Positions 39,712-49,382 of a stretch of 64,000 nucleotides of DNA are shown here, in pieces. The stretch comes from Closterium sp. Naga37s-1. Its lineage: Eukaryota > Streptophyta > Zygnematophyceae > Desmidiales > Closteriaceae. Made by a program: the position numbers and the translations under genes. The notes under the pieces are model-generated. The model ran no database searches and was not told the origin of the DNA. It was given only the letters and a program-made list of their open reading frames with translations. Position 1 is the first letter of the stretch; the number at the start of each line of letters is the position of its first letter. The stretch covers positions 982,501-1,046,500 of the forward strand of contig CANJKZ010000114.1 of assembly GCA_947471745.1 (NCBI GenBank), written 5' to 3'.

Positions 39712-41832
39712 GAGCGTCGTGAGCCTGAGTCTCGTCCTGCGTCGCCTGAGTCTCGTCCTGAGTCGCCTGAGTCTCGTCCAGAGTCGTCTGTCCGCGCTGT
39801 CCGCGCTGGTCGTCGTGCTCCTCCTCCTGTACTTGGCACTCACTATATGACTCTGCGTCCTTCCACTGCTCCACAGCGTGTCCCTCTGCCGTCTCCTCCT
39901 GCGTCCTCTCTTCCTGACGTTACTGATCCGCCGTCAAACCTTGCTCGTGCTGCCAGTCCTATTGTCACACGTCTTCTCGCTACTGTTGTCACTGACCCTT
40001 CCTTTGAGTCCACTGCTGCGTCTGCTCTAGTTGCTGAGCTTGTTGACTTTGCTGCCGCCTGTCGTCTAGACTACGCCGCTAGCCTTGTTGCTGAGTCTGA
40101 GTCTGTCTGTCCTCCGTCCGTCGGGGGTGAGTGTGCTCTTGGCACGGACGTCCTTGAGGACAGACAGGAGGAGTTTGAGTGCTTTGCCGCTGCTTTACCT
40201 CATCTCGTGTCCATGCTGATTGCCCCTGAGGGAGACCCGGATGCACCAGACATCCCGACCCCGCGCTCTTACGCAGAGGCGATAGAGGGTCCCTACTCCT
40301 CTCACTGGCAGACAGCCATGGACGCATAGATGGCTTCCTGGAAGTCCACAGGCACCTACGTCGACGAGGTTCCCCCACCTGGGGCGAACATCGTCAGTGG
40401 CATGTGGATTTTCAGGGTGAAGCGGCCGCCGGGTTCTCCGCCTGTCTTCAAGGCGCGTTACGTTGCACGAGGCTTCAGTCAGCGAGAGGGAGTTGACTTC
40501 TTCCAGACCTTCTCCCCGACCCCGAAGATGACCACTCTTCGGGTTCTGCTGCACGTCGCCGCTCAGCGTGACTACGAGCTCCACTCTCTTGACTTCAGCA
40601 CTGCTTTCCTACAGGGCAGCCTGCACGAGGAGATCTGGCTGCGCCGCCCACCTGGCTTCACTGGGTCGTTCCCTGCTGGTACCCAGTGGAGCCTCCGGCG
40701 GCCAGTCTACGGTCTCCGCCAGGCACCCCGTGAGTGGCACGACACACTGAGGACTACTCTTGCTGCTCTTGGGTTTGCTCCTTCTACTGCTGACCCGTCG
40801 CTGTTTCTACGCACCGACACCACTCTGCCGCCGTTCTACGTTCTCGTGTACGTAGACGAATTGGTCTTTGCTACTGCTGACACTGAGGCACTCGCCCACG
40901 TGAAGTCGGAGCTGCAGAAGAGACACACGTGCACAGACCTGGGTGAGCTGACAAGCTATCTTGGCTTGCGGATCACCCGGGACAGAGCACAGCGCACCAT
41001 CACCTTGACTCAGTCACACATGGTGCAGCAGGTCCTTCAGCGCTTCCGCTTCACGTACTCCTCGCCTCAGCCCACTCCTCTGCCTACCGGTCACTCGCTC
41101 TCAGCTCTGCCTTCGGATGAGTCCGTAGAGCCGAGTGGCCCGTATCCAGAGCTTGTGAGCTGCCTCATGTACCTGATGACCTGCACTCGACCTGACCTTG
41201 CATACCCTCTTAGCATCCTAGCACGCTATGTCGCTCCTGGCCGTCACCGGAAGGAGCACATGGATGCCGCTAAGAGGGTGTTGCGCTACTTGTGCAGTAC
41301 GTCGGGCATGGGGCTTGTGCTTGGAGGACGGAGCGACGTTGTCCTCACTGGGCACTCAGACGCTTCTTGGGCTGACGACCAGGCTACGCAGCAGTCGTCT
41401 CAGGGTTACACCTTCAGCCTTGGCTCTGGTTCAGTTTCTTGGCGTTCTACACGCTCGTCTTCAGTTCTCAGCTCCAGTTGTGAGGCTGAGATCTACGCCA
41501 CAGCCATGGCTGCACAGGAGTTACGCTGGCTCACCTACCTGCTGACCGACCTGGGAGAGCGGACTCGTTCTCCTCCAGTGCTGTACGTCGACAACAAGGC
41601 CGCCATTGCCTTGTGTCAGGAGCACAGACTGGAGCACAGAACGAAGCACATCGCTCTGCGCTACTTCCTTGCTCGAGAGCTGCAGCAGTGTGGTCAGCTT
41701 CGTCTTGCTTACGTGGCCACTCGGGCCAACACTGCTGATGTGTTCACCAAGGCGCTTCAGCCTTGTGATCATCAGCGTTTCTGTACTGTTCTAGGCCTTG
41801 TGCCTACTGTGCCTCACTTGCTTACTTCTTGA
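39712..41832 (+). pseudogene. Element IV RT and RNase H with YVDE
   Basis: At about 39712-39718 integrase sequence (LIVVE) is joined to RREPESRPASP, which in II and III lies just before RT; about 1.5 kb is missing. The frame runs to TAG at 40327-40329 (GAG in relatives) and then from 40330 to TGA at 41830-41832. The RT catalytic motif is YVDE (40849-40860): the second aspartate codon GAC became GAA. RNase H is complete (DASWADD, SSCEAEIYATAMAAQEL). Confidence 0.9.
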
Positions 41833-42067
41833 CTCTGCTTGTACTGTGATCTCTATATGTATATATATACCTGCATGCTTACACTTGCTAGGTTGTGATC
41901 ACTGTACCTCTTGTTATATTATCAAACTGCATGTGAACTGGTCTTGTGACCGCTTGCTTGTGCTCGGAATTTGTGTGGTTTCCTTGAGATCCACCCTGAA
42001 CTTGCTTTGCTTTGCTTTGACTGGTCTTGTGACCATCTGGTTGTCTCCCACTTAGCCTATGGGGGTG

Positions 42068-42205
42068 TGTCAAACATTATACATGTTCATATTGTGTAGG
42101 CTATAGTGGGTTTAGCCTTAGGGGGTACAACATTGCTAGGGTTTCCTACTTGTATCACCCTGCTGCCTAGTTTCATCCATTCTCGTTCAGTTCTACATTC
42201 TAACA
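42068..42205 (+). repeat. 3' LTR of element IV
   Basis: 138 bp after TATGGGGGTG, followed by GCATG. Confidence 0.96.
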
Positions 42206-42659
42206 GCATGGTCCCTAAAGAATGCCGCGCCAACCATACCCCTACAACAATATATCATCCAAATGTATTTTGAATCCCCGCGAAGGATGCCGAACCGCAC
42301 ACCCAGAGGGGTCCCAACAGAGGTCCTCAAACTGGGCCCATTCTCAACTTTCTTGCCATATTTCTTTCTTATCCCCTAACGAGTGATAAATCCATGGCAG
42401 GGTCGCCATACAATTATTTCCTCTTTCGCACTCCAGAGTCTAGGCGAGCCACAACGTCAACTTCATGGTAGAGGCGTGTTCCACGCGCACCTCCAGTGCC
42501 TCCTAATCTGCCTGCACCGCTTGCCCCATCAGCGCCACCGGCTCCTCCATCACTTCCCGCCCCTCTGAGCCCTGCAATATTCTTGATCTGGCAACACGTA
42601 CAATGCTGAAATGGTCGAATAGCGAGTGACTGCATGTACAATCGTCTCGTTGGGGCAGC

Positions 42660-43061
42660 GTGGATGACTATTTGTCGGACGATTCCATAGTAAGCGAAGA
42701 TGTCGACGTCGAATACCAGGCAGCAAAAGGGTTGCCCAAATGCCTGTTGATTCTTACCTTTCCACCGCTAAACAAAATGAAAACCCCACTGTCTTGCGAG
42801 AATCGTGACGCACGTCTCCCTTCCCCCAGGTTTCGGTCATCGAAGAAGTATCGGCATACCTACACCGCTCAGGAGAAGCTGAAGTGCTTGGTGCAGCTTG
42901 AGGTGGTGAAGGTTGTGAGCAAATTGTCAAGGGGGTCTGGGATTTCGTGCAAACAACTCGCTGCATGGAAGGAACGGGAGGAGGTCATCACGGGTGTCGT
43001 GGGTCACCGTAAACGTGTCCATGTGCATGGATGTGCATGTTGGTACAAGGACATGGAGTAG
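42660..43061 (+). CDS. Small ORF with a transposase-type helix-turn-helix
   Basis: 133 codons. Residues 65-112 (KYRHTYTAQEKLKCLVQLEV, then VKVVSKLSRGSGISCKQLAA, then WKEREEVI) have the layout of the N-terminal HTH of pogo/Tigger or CENP-B-like transposases: a basic start, YT..EKL, a hydrophobic helix, then GIS...L..WK.REE.I. The N-terminal 40 residues are acidic. Downstream sequence (CWYKDMEQQVYSKLLP after a stop read-through at 43061) may be decayed continuation. No DDE core follows, so this is probably a fragment of a DNA transposon or a domesticated piece. Confidence 0.35.
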   Translation: MDDYLSDDSIVSEDVDVEYQAAKGLPKCLLILTFPPLNKMKTPLSCENRDARLPSPRFRSSKKYRHTYTAQEKLKCLVQLEVVKVVSKLSRGSGISCKQLAAWKEREEVITGVVGHRKRVHVHGCACWYKDME

Positions 43062-43355
43062 CAGGTATATAGTAAGCTGCTCCCCGCACACACCGAAAGC
43101 CTTGCTATGTTGGTAGGGCGGCTCTAGCAGTGGTCGCGAGATTTGATGAAGGAGATGCACCCCAACGTCAACTAAAGAGGCTTGCAGAGGTAGTGAGACA
43201 GACTTTGTCAACGTTGGAATCTCTTTGTGCTGGCCAAGACTAAAGTGGGCCAGATGATGTCTAACCGTGGTTATATAATATCATTACTCTATAGTATTGT
43301 TTTCTTGTACTTGTTAGTCTCTTCTTGCTACTTCTTCCTTAAAGATATGTTTCAA

Positions 43356-43531
43356 CTTTCTTCTTCTCCTTCTTCTTCTTCTTCTTCTTCTTCTTCTTCT
43401 TCTTCTTCTTCTTCTTCTTCTTCTTCTTCTTCTTCTTCTTCTTCTTCTTCTTCTTCTTCTTCTTCTTCTTCTTCTTCTTCTTCTTCTTCTTCTTCTTCTT
43501 CTTCTTCTTCTTCTTCTTCTTCTTCTTCTTT
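43356..43531. repeat. (CTT)n microsatellite
   Basis: An uninterrupted TTC/CTT run of about 162 bp from 43369 to 43530, preceded by imperfect units. Any frame gives poly-Ser, poly-Leu or poly-Phe. Confidence 0.97.
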
Positions 43532-43815
43532 ACATCGATGTGTGCCTTCTCGTTGTGACTAATCCTTCTTCTTCTTGTGCATTCCTAGTTGAGTAATGTG
43601 AGGAACATGTGCACAAATTCTGAAGGTTCGTGCGCAACTACCGGCTGGTGTGCAATATAGAGCCACGGTGGATTATCAACAACATTGAAACCCCAGTGTA
43701 GCTGGAGATGCCGACGGACCACGCAAAGGTGGAGATAGGAACGCGGTCGATCTCTATCCGAAGCTCTGGATAGCAAAAGGAACGGGTGATGATGATGCTC
43801 TCCTACACCGCCACC

Positions 43816-43956
43816 TGTCAGATGTACGAGCAGAAAGTTTAGAACAAGAAAGAGGAGGTTCACTAGCAGCAGTTGGGATACAAATAGCAAACCCTAACTG
43901 GGTTGTACTCGCTATAGAGCACCCCACTGCAGGCTAGATAATATAACATTCTGACA
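43816..43956 (-). repeat. 3' LTR of element VII
   Basis: 141 bp, TGTCAGATGTACGAGCAG...ACATTCTGACA on the plus strand. Confidence 0.94.
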
Positions 43957-45194
43957 CACCCCCATAGCCAAAGTGGGGTGTAATCAGCACAATGAGCAGG
44001 CATAGCAGTAGTTCACAATTATAAGCAAAGCTAGAGGTAGTCACAGCGGGCAAGTGAGGAGGAGGAGGGACTGTGAGAGGAGAGAAGATGGGAGACGACG
44101 GCTGAAGCTGCAGACACACGGGCAACAGGAGTGCGCACTCAGTGGCTACCGGCGGCTAGTGCCCCGGATTACAGGAGTAACAGGCTCCGCGGCTGCGACG
44201 AGCGGCAGGAGCAACGGACCCACGGGCGACAGGTGCAGCAGGCTCTCTGAGCTACCGGCGGCCAGTGCCCCGGATTACAGGCGCTGCGGACGACACGACG
44301 GCAGCCTCCTCTCAGCCTCCCCAAACAGTCCCACCCCCCTGACACACACCCCCTGCAGAAACCCTAGCTTCACTTCCACGTCACCCCCCAAGCTCCACTC
44401 CCCGCGGATCCCACACCTCCACCCCCCTCAGCAGCACCTGCAGCAGTGGGAGACGAACAAGGAGGAGGGGAACACCACACCCCCATGCTTGCCACCCCAC
44501 ACCCCCCACCACCGCAGAACGGACGGCGGCACGGGAGGAATGGGCAGCACGGGGGGGGGGGGGGGGGGGGAACGGGACAGGAGGGGCCGCGCGCTCCTCC
44601 CCAGGGCGCCAAGACGGACGGGCGGGGGGGGGGGGGGCGCGCGCGGCTCCTCAGGGCGCCAAGACGGACTGGCGGAGGGGCGCGCGCGGCTCCCCAGGGC
44701 GCCGCGACGAGAAGGGTGGGGGCCGCGCGCGGGTCCCCAAGGCCGCGCGACGAACGGGCGGGGGGCGCACGCGGCTCCCCATGGCGCCGCGACGGACGGG
44801 GGGGGGGCGCGCGATGCTCCCCAGGGCGCCTCGATGAGCAGGGCGGGGGCCGCGCGCGGGTCCCCAAGGCAGCGCGACGGGCAGACGGGCCCCCGCGCGG
44901 CCTGCAGGCCCGCGCGCGGCCTGCAGGGCGACGCGACAGGAAGGGCGGGGGCTGCGCGCGGGTCCCCACGGTAGGAAACCGCCGCGCGCCTAGGGGCGCA
45001 CGGCGGGTAGAAAACCGCCGCGCGCCCCGAGCGCACGGCGGGCAGAAAACCGCCGCGCGCCCCGAGCGCACGGCGGGATGAAAAAACGCGTCGCACGCCA
45101 CGGGGCGTGCGACAGACAGAGTAGCAGCGGAAGCAGTTAGGTGGCGGGCCCACCCACAGGATCGACCCAGGAGGGTCGACCTGCTCTGAAACCA

Positions 45195-45335
45195 TGTCAG
45201 ATGTACGAATAGAAAGTTTAGAACAAGAAAGAGGAGGTTCACTAGCAGCAGTTGGGATACAAATAGCAAACCCTAACTGGGTTGTACTCGCTATAGAGCA
45301 CCCCACTGCAGGCTAGATAATATAACATTCTGACA
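45195..45335 (-). repeat. 5' LTR of element VII
   Basis: 141 bp; differs from the other copy only in GAGCAG versus GAATAG near the left end. Confidence 0.94.
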
Positions 45336-45340
45336 CCACC

Positions 45341-45919
45341 GACGAGAAATTGAAACCCAGGGTGTTCTTCAAACAGGCGAGACCACCATAAGGCGACTTT
45401 CCTTCACATGTGCGTTTGGCTTTGAAATAACGAGCCATTATTATTCAAACCCTATCTTGCCTAACCGTATGGCTTTGTGCCTCTCGTGCCTTGTTTGCAG
45501 ATCTTGTCGCCGCCAAGCCCAGCAGGTGTGTGGATGCGGACGGAGTAACCCGCTAGCTCGACGAGGCCGTTAAGTCGTTCCTCTCCCCCCTGTTTGGCGT
45601 TCAATCGCTGATCTTGGATTTTTGCCCGTAACATCTGACCCGGGTTGTTCCGCTTTGGAGGTGCAACCTCTCAATGTTTCAGTAAACCGGTCCTACAAGG
45701 CAGCGGTCAGGCTATAGTATAAGGAGTGGTTCAAGAAGGAAGGGATCTACATTTTCACCACCAAAAGTGAGAACTTGTAATGCCACGAATGCTGCACAAA
45801 TATTTCCTCGACATTCAACCCTCCTTGTATGCGAATGTCTCCTGCCATCTATGTGTGCGCAGTGCATTTGAAACAAAAAAAGAACACATGAGCGGCTTGG
45901 AAGGCCATTCCAACAGCAC

Positions 45920-45988
<69 letters not shown>

Positions 45989-47538
45989 TATATATATGTG
46001 TATGTATACATATATCGTGCGGGATCGGCAACGCCCTCGCGGCGCGACGGTCGATGGCGCATAGGTGTGGTGTCCCCCACTCTCCCGTACTCTATACGAG
46101 TGTATCGCAATAGTGTAGGAGTGCGCATTCTCTATACCAGGATAACGCGTTTCTGCCATACTTACTACAGAACGCTTATTTTTCCTTTCGGATATTCCAA
46201 TAGCCACTAATGGACCTTAAGTGAGTGGGCGCCTTGGCCCAGGTTGTACAGGCTAAGACCGGGCTTTGCATTGTCTGTATGACCATGTTCTTACCCTGAT
46301 GGATGCCTCTTCGGTTCCGGCAGCTTGAATCAATTACTGGCATTGTGGGGGACTTCAAATCGATGAATAAAATGGCAGATCCTCACAAAGACTGCCACAA
46401 TAGACGAGACTCGGTCAGGAAAAGATACCCCTAGACTTATAGGCAAGGAGTCTTTTATCAGGGAGATTACAATTTATTATTAAGGCATATCCACATTAGA
46501 AGCGCCCACGATGGTATCACAATACACCTTACAAGAAGATTTGCATTTTTTATAGGGCACAATCACCTATCTTACCATTACTATATCGAGTACGGGTTCA
46601 TCGACATATACTAATATGGGCTTCTGATTTGTTGTGCAACTTACATTGCGACAGTTGGTGATTTCTTAACAACGCAATCACGAACATTGCCACATAATGA
46701 ATACTGAGCATGCCACCAGGATGTCACATCGGCGGTGGGTGGTTAAAAAAAAACACACATAAACTCAGTGCCAATAGAGTTGTGATATTGCATTTGCCTT
46801 CTCTATCTCCAGCCCCAATTGCACCACATTGCCTCCGATCCCTGATGACATCTGTCCCCACTCTGATCGGAGGCAGTGTGGTGACCGGAAGTGATAGTAA
46901 TGGGAAGGACCCCTGGACACAACTCATTGTGGTGTGAGTGACGGAGGCTGGGCTAAGGGGTGGAAATTGTACAGTAATAAATAATAGTGGGTAATTGGGG
47001 TGGTGAAATGAGGTTTTTTTTTTTTTGTGGGAGTTGGATTGCGGTGTGTGAATTGATGGTTCACGTATTGTAATACGTTGCAAGTGGTCTGCCTGATTGT
47101 GTGGCAGCAAACGCTTTCGGCTGGTTAACAAATTTCAAAATTTGCCTGTAATTGTTATTATTTGCATGATATGAAATTCATTCCATGCGACAACTTTTGC
47201 GAAGTGATCGCAAATCGCTGGTTACACGTTTCTCATAATGTACGTAACAGACTCCATCTCAAACACAACGCTAAAATTAGACTTACTGCCCTTGGTTTCA
47301 CGTAAGAGTCACGTTTTGCCCCTTGCTTTTACATTCACATTACACGCTTTTGTTGCAATGAAAACAAGTGTGACTGTACAGTAGAATCCGTAACAACAAA
47401 TACCACAGTGTGCGTACTGAATACGACAGCGTACAACAAACAGCTGGTTCCAGCTTCAGAGTGGCTGGCAACGTCAGCCAGTGGAATTTCCGCCAACCGC
47501 AAGTCATGCTCTGCTGGGCTCCTTTCGAAAACACTAGG
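45341..47538. other. Spacer with a CA microsatellite
   Basis: No gene recognised. A (CA)n run lies at about 45917-45985, followed by ATATATATGTGTATG. The rest is unique, moderately AT-rich sequence with short frames only. Confidence 0.5.
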
Positions 47539-48742
47539 AAAATTTTGGGGAAAGTACATCCCAGCTCCTTAGTTTCGAAAATATCTCAAATTTAGTCCGA
47601 ACTTTACCCAAAAAGTATACCTTAGTGGAATTTCGCTCACGCGAGGCCCCTATTAGGGCCAACATCATAGGCATGCAAAATAGTCTGGTAACCCTATGCA
47701 ATTGTATGCAAAACCGTCGATACCTCATTTTGGAGGTAATTACGTATTTACCTAATACCGCGTTTTTATTTTTCTTGACCACTGATTTCGTCCGCGCTTG
47801 GCTTTGCGCTACAAAATGATTTCTTCAGGCAACTGTTTTCGCCAGATTAGCAACACTGTTCACTACCTGACCCAAGGAAAAAATAAAACCCAATCGGAAA
47901 GGGATGCGACTCGGGGAGGCATCAACCCTAAAAACAATGCCCTTTCCCGTGTTTAGGGTTGATCCCTCCCGAAAATGCGTCCAGGTTCCTATGGGTTTTA
48001 TGTTTTCCGGCCCTGCCCTAACAGTTCTCGGTAGCGTCGTCGTCGTATACTTTCATCCCAACAGATTTTCCCGCTAAATGTATCGTGCACATTTAGCGGA
48101 AAATTGTTGCGCGCAAAAATCGTTGTTAGGCGCCAAACAGAGCGCGGTAAGAACCACTAAGAAAATAAATCGAAATCGCAATCGATTTCTTTCCTTTTTG
48201 TGCTACGTCAGCTGTTACACAGTGTTTTCGAGTGGCGGTACCAGACAAATTTGCGCAGCAGGACTGGGGTATCGACGGTTTTGCATACAATTGCATAGGG
48301 TTACCAGACTATTTTGCATGCCTATGATGTTGGCCCCCCTATTATGTTCAAAACTGGTCCTGCGGGGCAAACATTTCGACACGTGTCCATTTCGCAACAA
48401 GAAAGTTTTGGCGGGGCAAACAAACATAATTCTCCAAGGGAAACAGGACACATTTTCGGGAGGGATCAACCCTAAACACCAAGCGAATCCCGTGTTTAAG
48501 GTTGATCCCTCCCGAAACAGTGTCCTGGTTTCCCTAGGAGTTTTATGTTTCTGCCTCGTCAAAAAATCCTGCTGAGAAAACAGACACGTGTCGAAAGGTT
48601 AGCCCCGCAGGACCAGTTCTGAACATAATTTGGGCCTCGCGTGAGCAAAATTCCACAAACTCATACGTTTTGAGCAAACTTGGTACTAAGTTTGAGAGAA
48701 GTTTGAAAATAAGGAGCTGGCATGTACTTTCCCAAAATTTTG
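47539..48742. repeat. Large inverted repeat with an inner fold-back element
   Basis: The outer arms are 47539-47724 and 48268-48742. The 68 bp at 47657-47724 are the exact reverse complement of 48268-48335. The outermost part (AATTTTGGGGAAAGTACAT.CCAGCTCC) is complementary to about 48710-48740 with some divergence. The right arm is split by a second palindromic element (48341-48629). The arms enclose unique AT-rich sequence. It looks like a MITE or fold-back element that received a second one. Confidence 0.75.
48341..48629. mobile_element. Fold-back (MITE-like) element
   Basis: 47-bp terminal inverted repeats: ATTATGTTCAAAACTGGTCC... (48341-48387) and ...GGACCAGTTCTGAACATAAT (48583-48629). 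A second inner palindrome is GGGAGGGATCAACC.TAAACAC / GTGTTTAAGGTTGATCCCTC (about 48460-48520). A related GATCAACCC...GGGTTGATCCCTCCC pair occurs at 47920-47975 in the loop of the outer repeat. No coding capacity. The target duplication could not be fixed. Confidence 0.65.
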
Positions 48743-49382
48743 TGGATGTGAGGCTCCAGTGAACCCAAATGCTAATCACGTGAGTGAGTGTGGGCAGGTA
48801 AAGGAAGGGGGAGGAGCCCCACTGGCTGTCGATCGTAATCCTCCTCCCCAATTTCTACACTCCTCGCTGGGTATGGAGGTTGGGCATATCCACTCCACTC
48901 CCAAGGTGAGCACGTGAGTGAGTGTGGGCAGGCCATTTGATTTTGTACTGATTCGTTGTTGTGTACTGTGCGGAATACGTGGAAGTCGTTACTTGTATTA
49001 TTTTTCATCGAACTTCGCCGGGGTGAATGGCGTTTCGCATCTGCGCACACCCACAAGGATGACCCGTGTGTAACCTTTCAAGGCGCTCGCTCAACATTTT
49101 CGCACTGCTGTGATTCGGCTGCTCCTGTAATGCGCTTTCGCTATCTAAAGCGCTGTGGTGGTGACTGACAGTAGGGGACTGGTTTCAAGCATTTCTCCAA
49201 CACAGCATAAAACGCCCAGCATAACACAACACGCACAGCTGACTGAGACTGGTTTCTTTGCATACCACGCACACGCACACACACATCCCATCGGCAACTC
49301 ACATCAGCGATGCCGTTTATTTATCGCTAAGGAGAACCAGCTACACGCGACCATTTTTCAGCATTTGCTGGAACCCTTCCCC

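Larger units (their letters stand above)
36801..42205 (+). mobile_element. Element IV: internally deleted short-LTR copia element
   Basis: Identical 138-bp LTRs (36801-36938, 42068-42205) are flanked by GCATG (36796-36800, 42206-42210). The priming site region TGGTATCCGACG departs from the usual sequence. The leader is about 1.2 kb of GC-rich repeats. Gag lacks its N-terminal domain, the integrase core and most of the linker are deleted, and RT has YVDE. The two identical LTRs nevertheless point to a very recent insertion. Confidence 0.95.
43816..45335 (-). mobile_element. Element VII: non-autonomous LTR retrotransposon (1,520 bp)
   Basis: 141-bp LTRs (43816-43956, 45195-45335) differ at two sites and are flanked by CCACC (43811-43815, 45336-45340). 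The priming site is TGGTTTCAGAGC on the minus strand (complement at 45183-45194), as in element III. A hairpin follows the priming site (45159-45181). The polypurine tract complement is CACCCCCATAGCC. The interior is GC-rich, with repeats of GGCGCGCGCGGCTCCCCAGG-like units (44570-44960) and CGCCGCGCGCC...CACGGCGGG units (44980-45080), and no coding sequence. It is a sister of element VI. Confidence 0.93.

Noticed and set aside
43227-43562. Open frame with a long poly-Ser run
   Set aside because: It is produced by the (CTT)n microsatellite; nothing outside the repeat looks coding.
49155-49382. Upstream extension of gene B's open frame
   Set aside because: Not conserved in gene A. The shared start context and protein similarity begin at ATG 49383.
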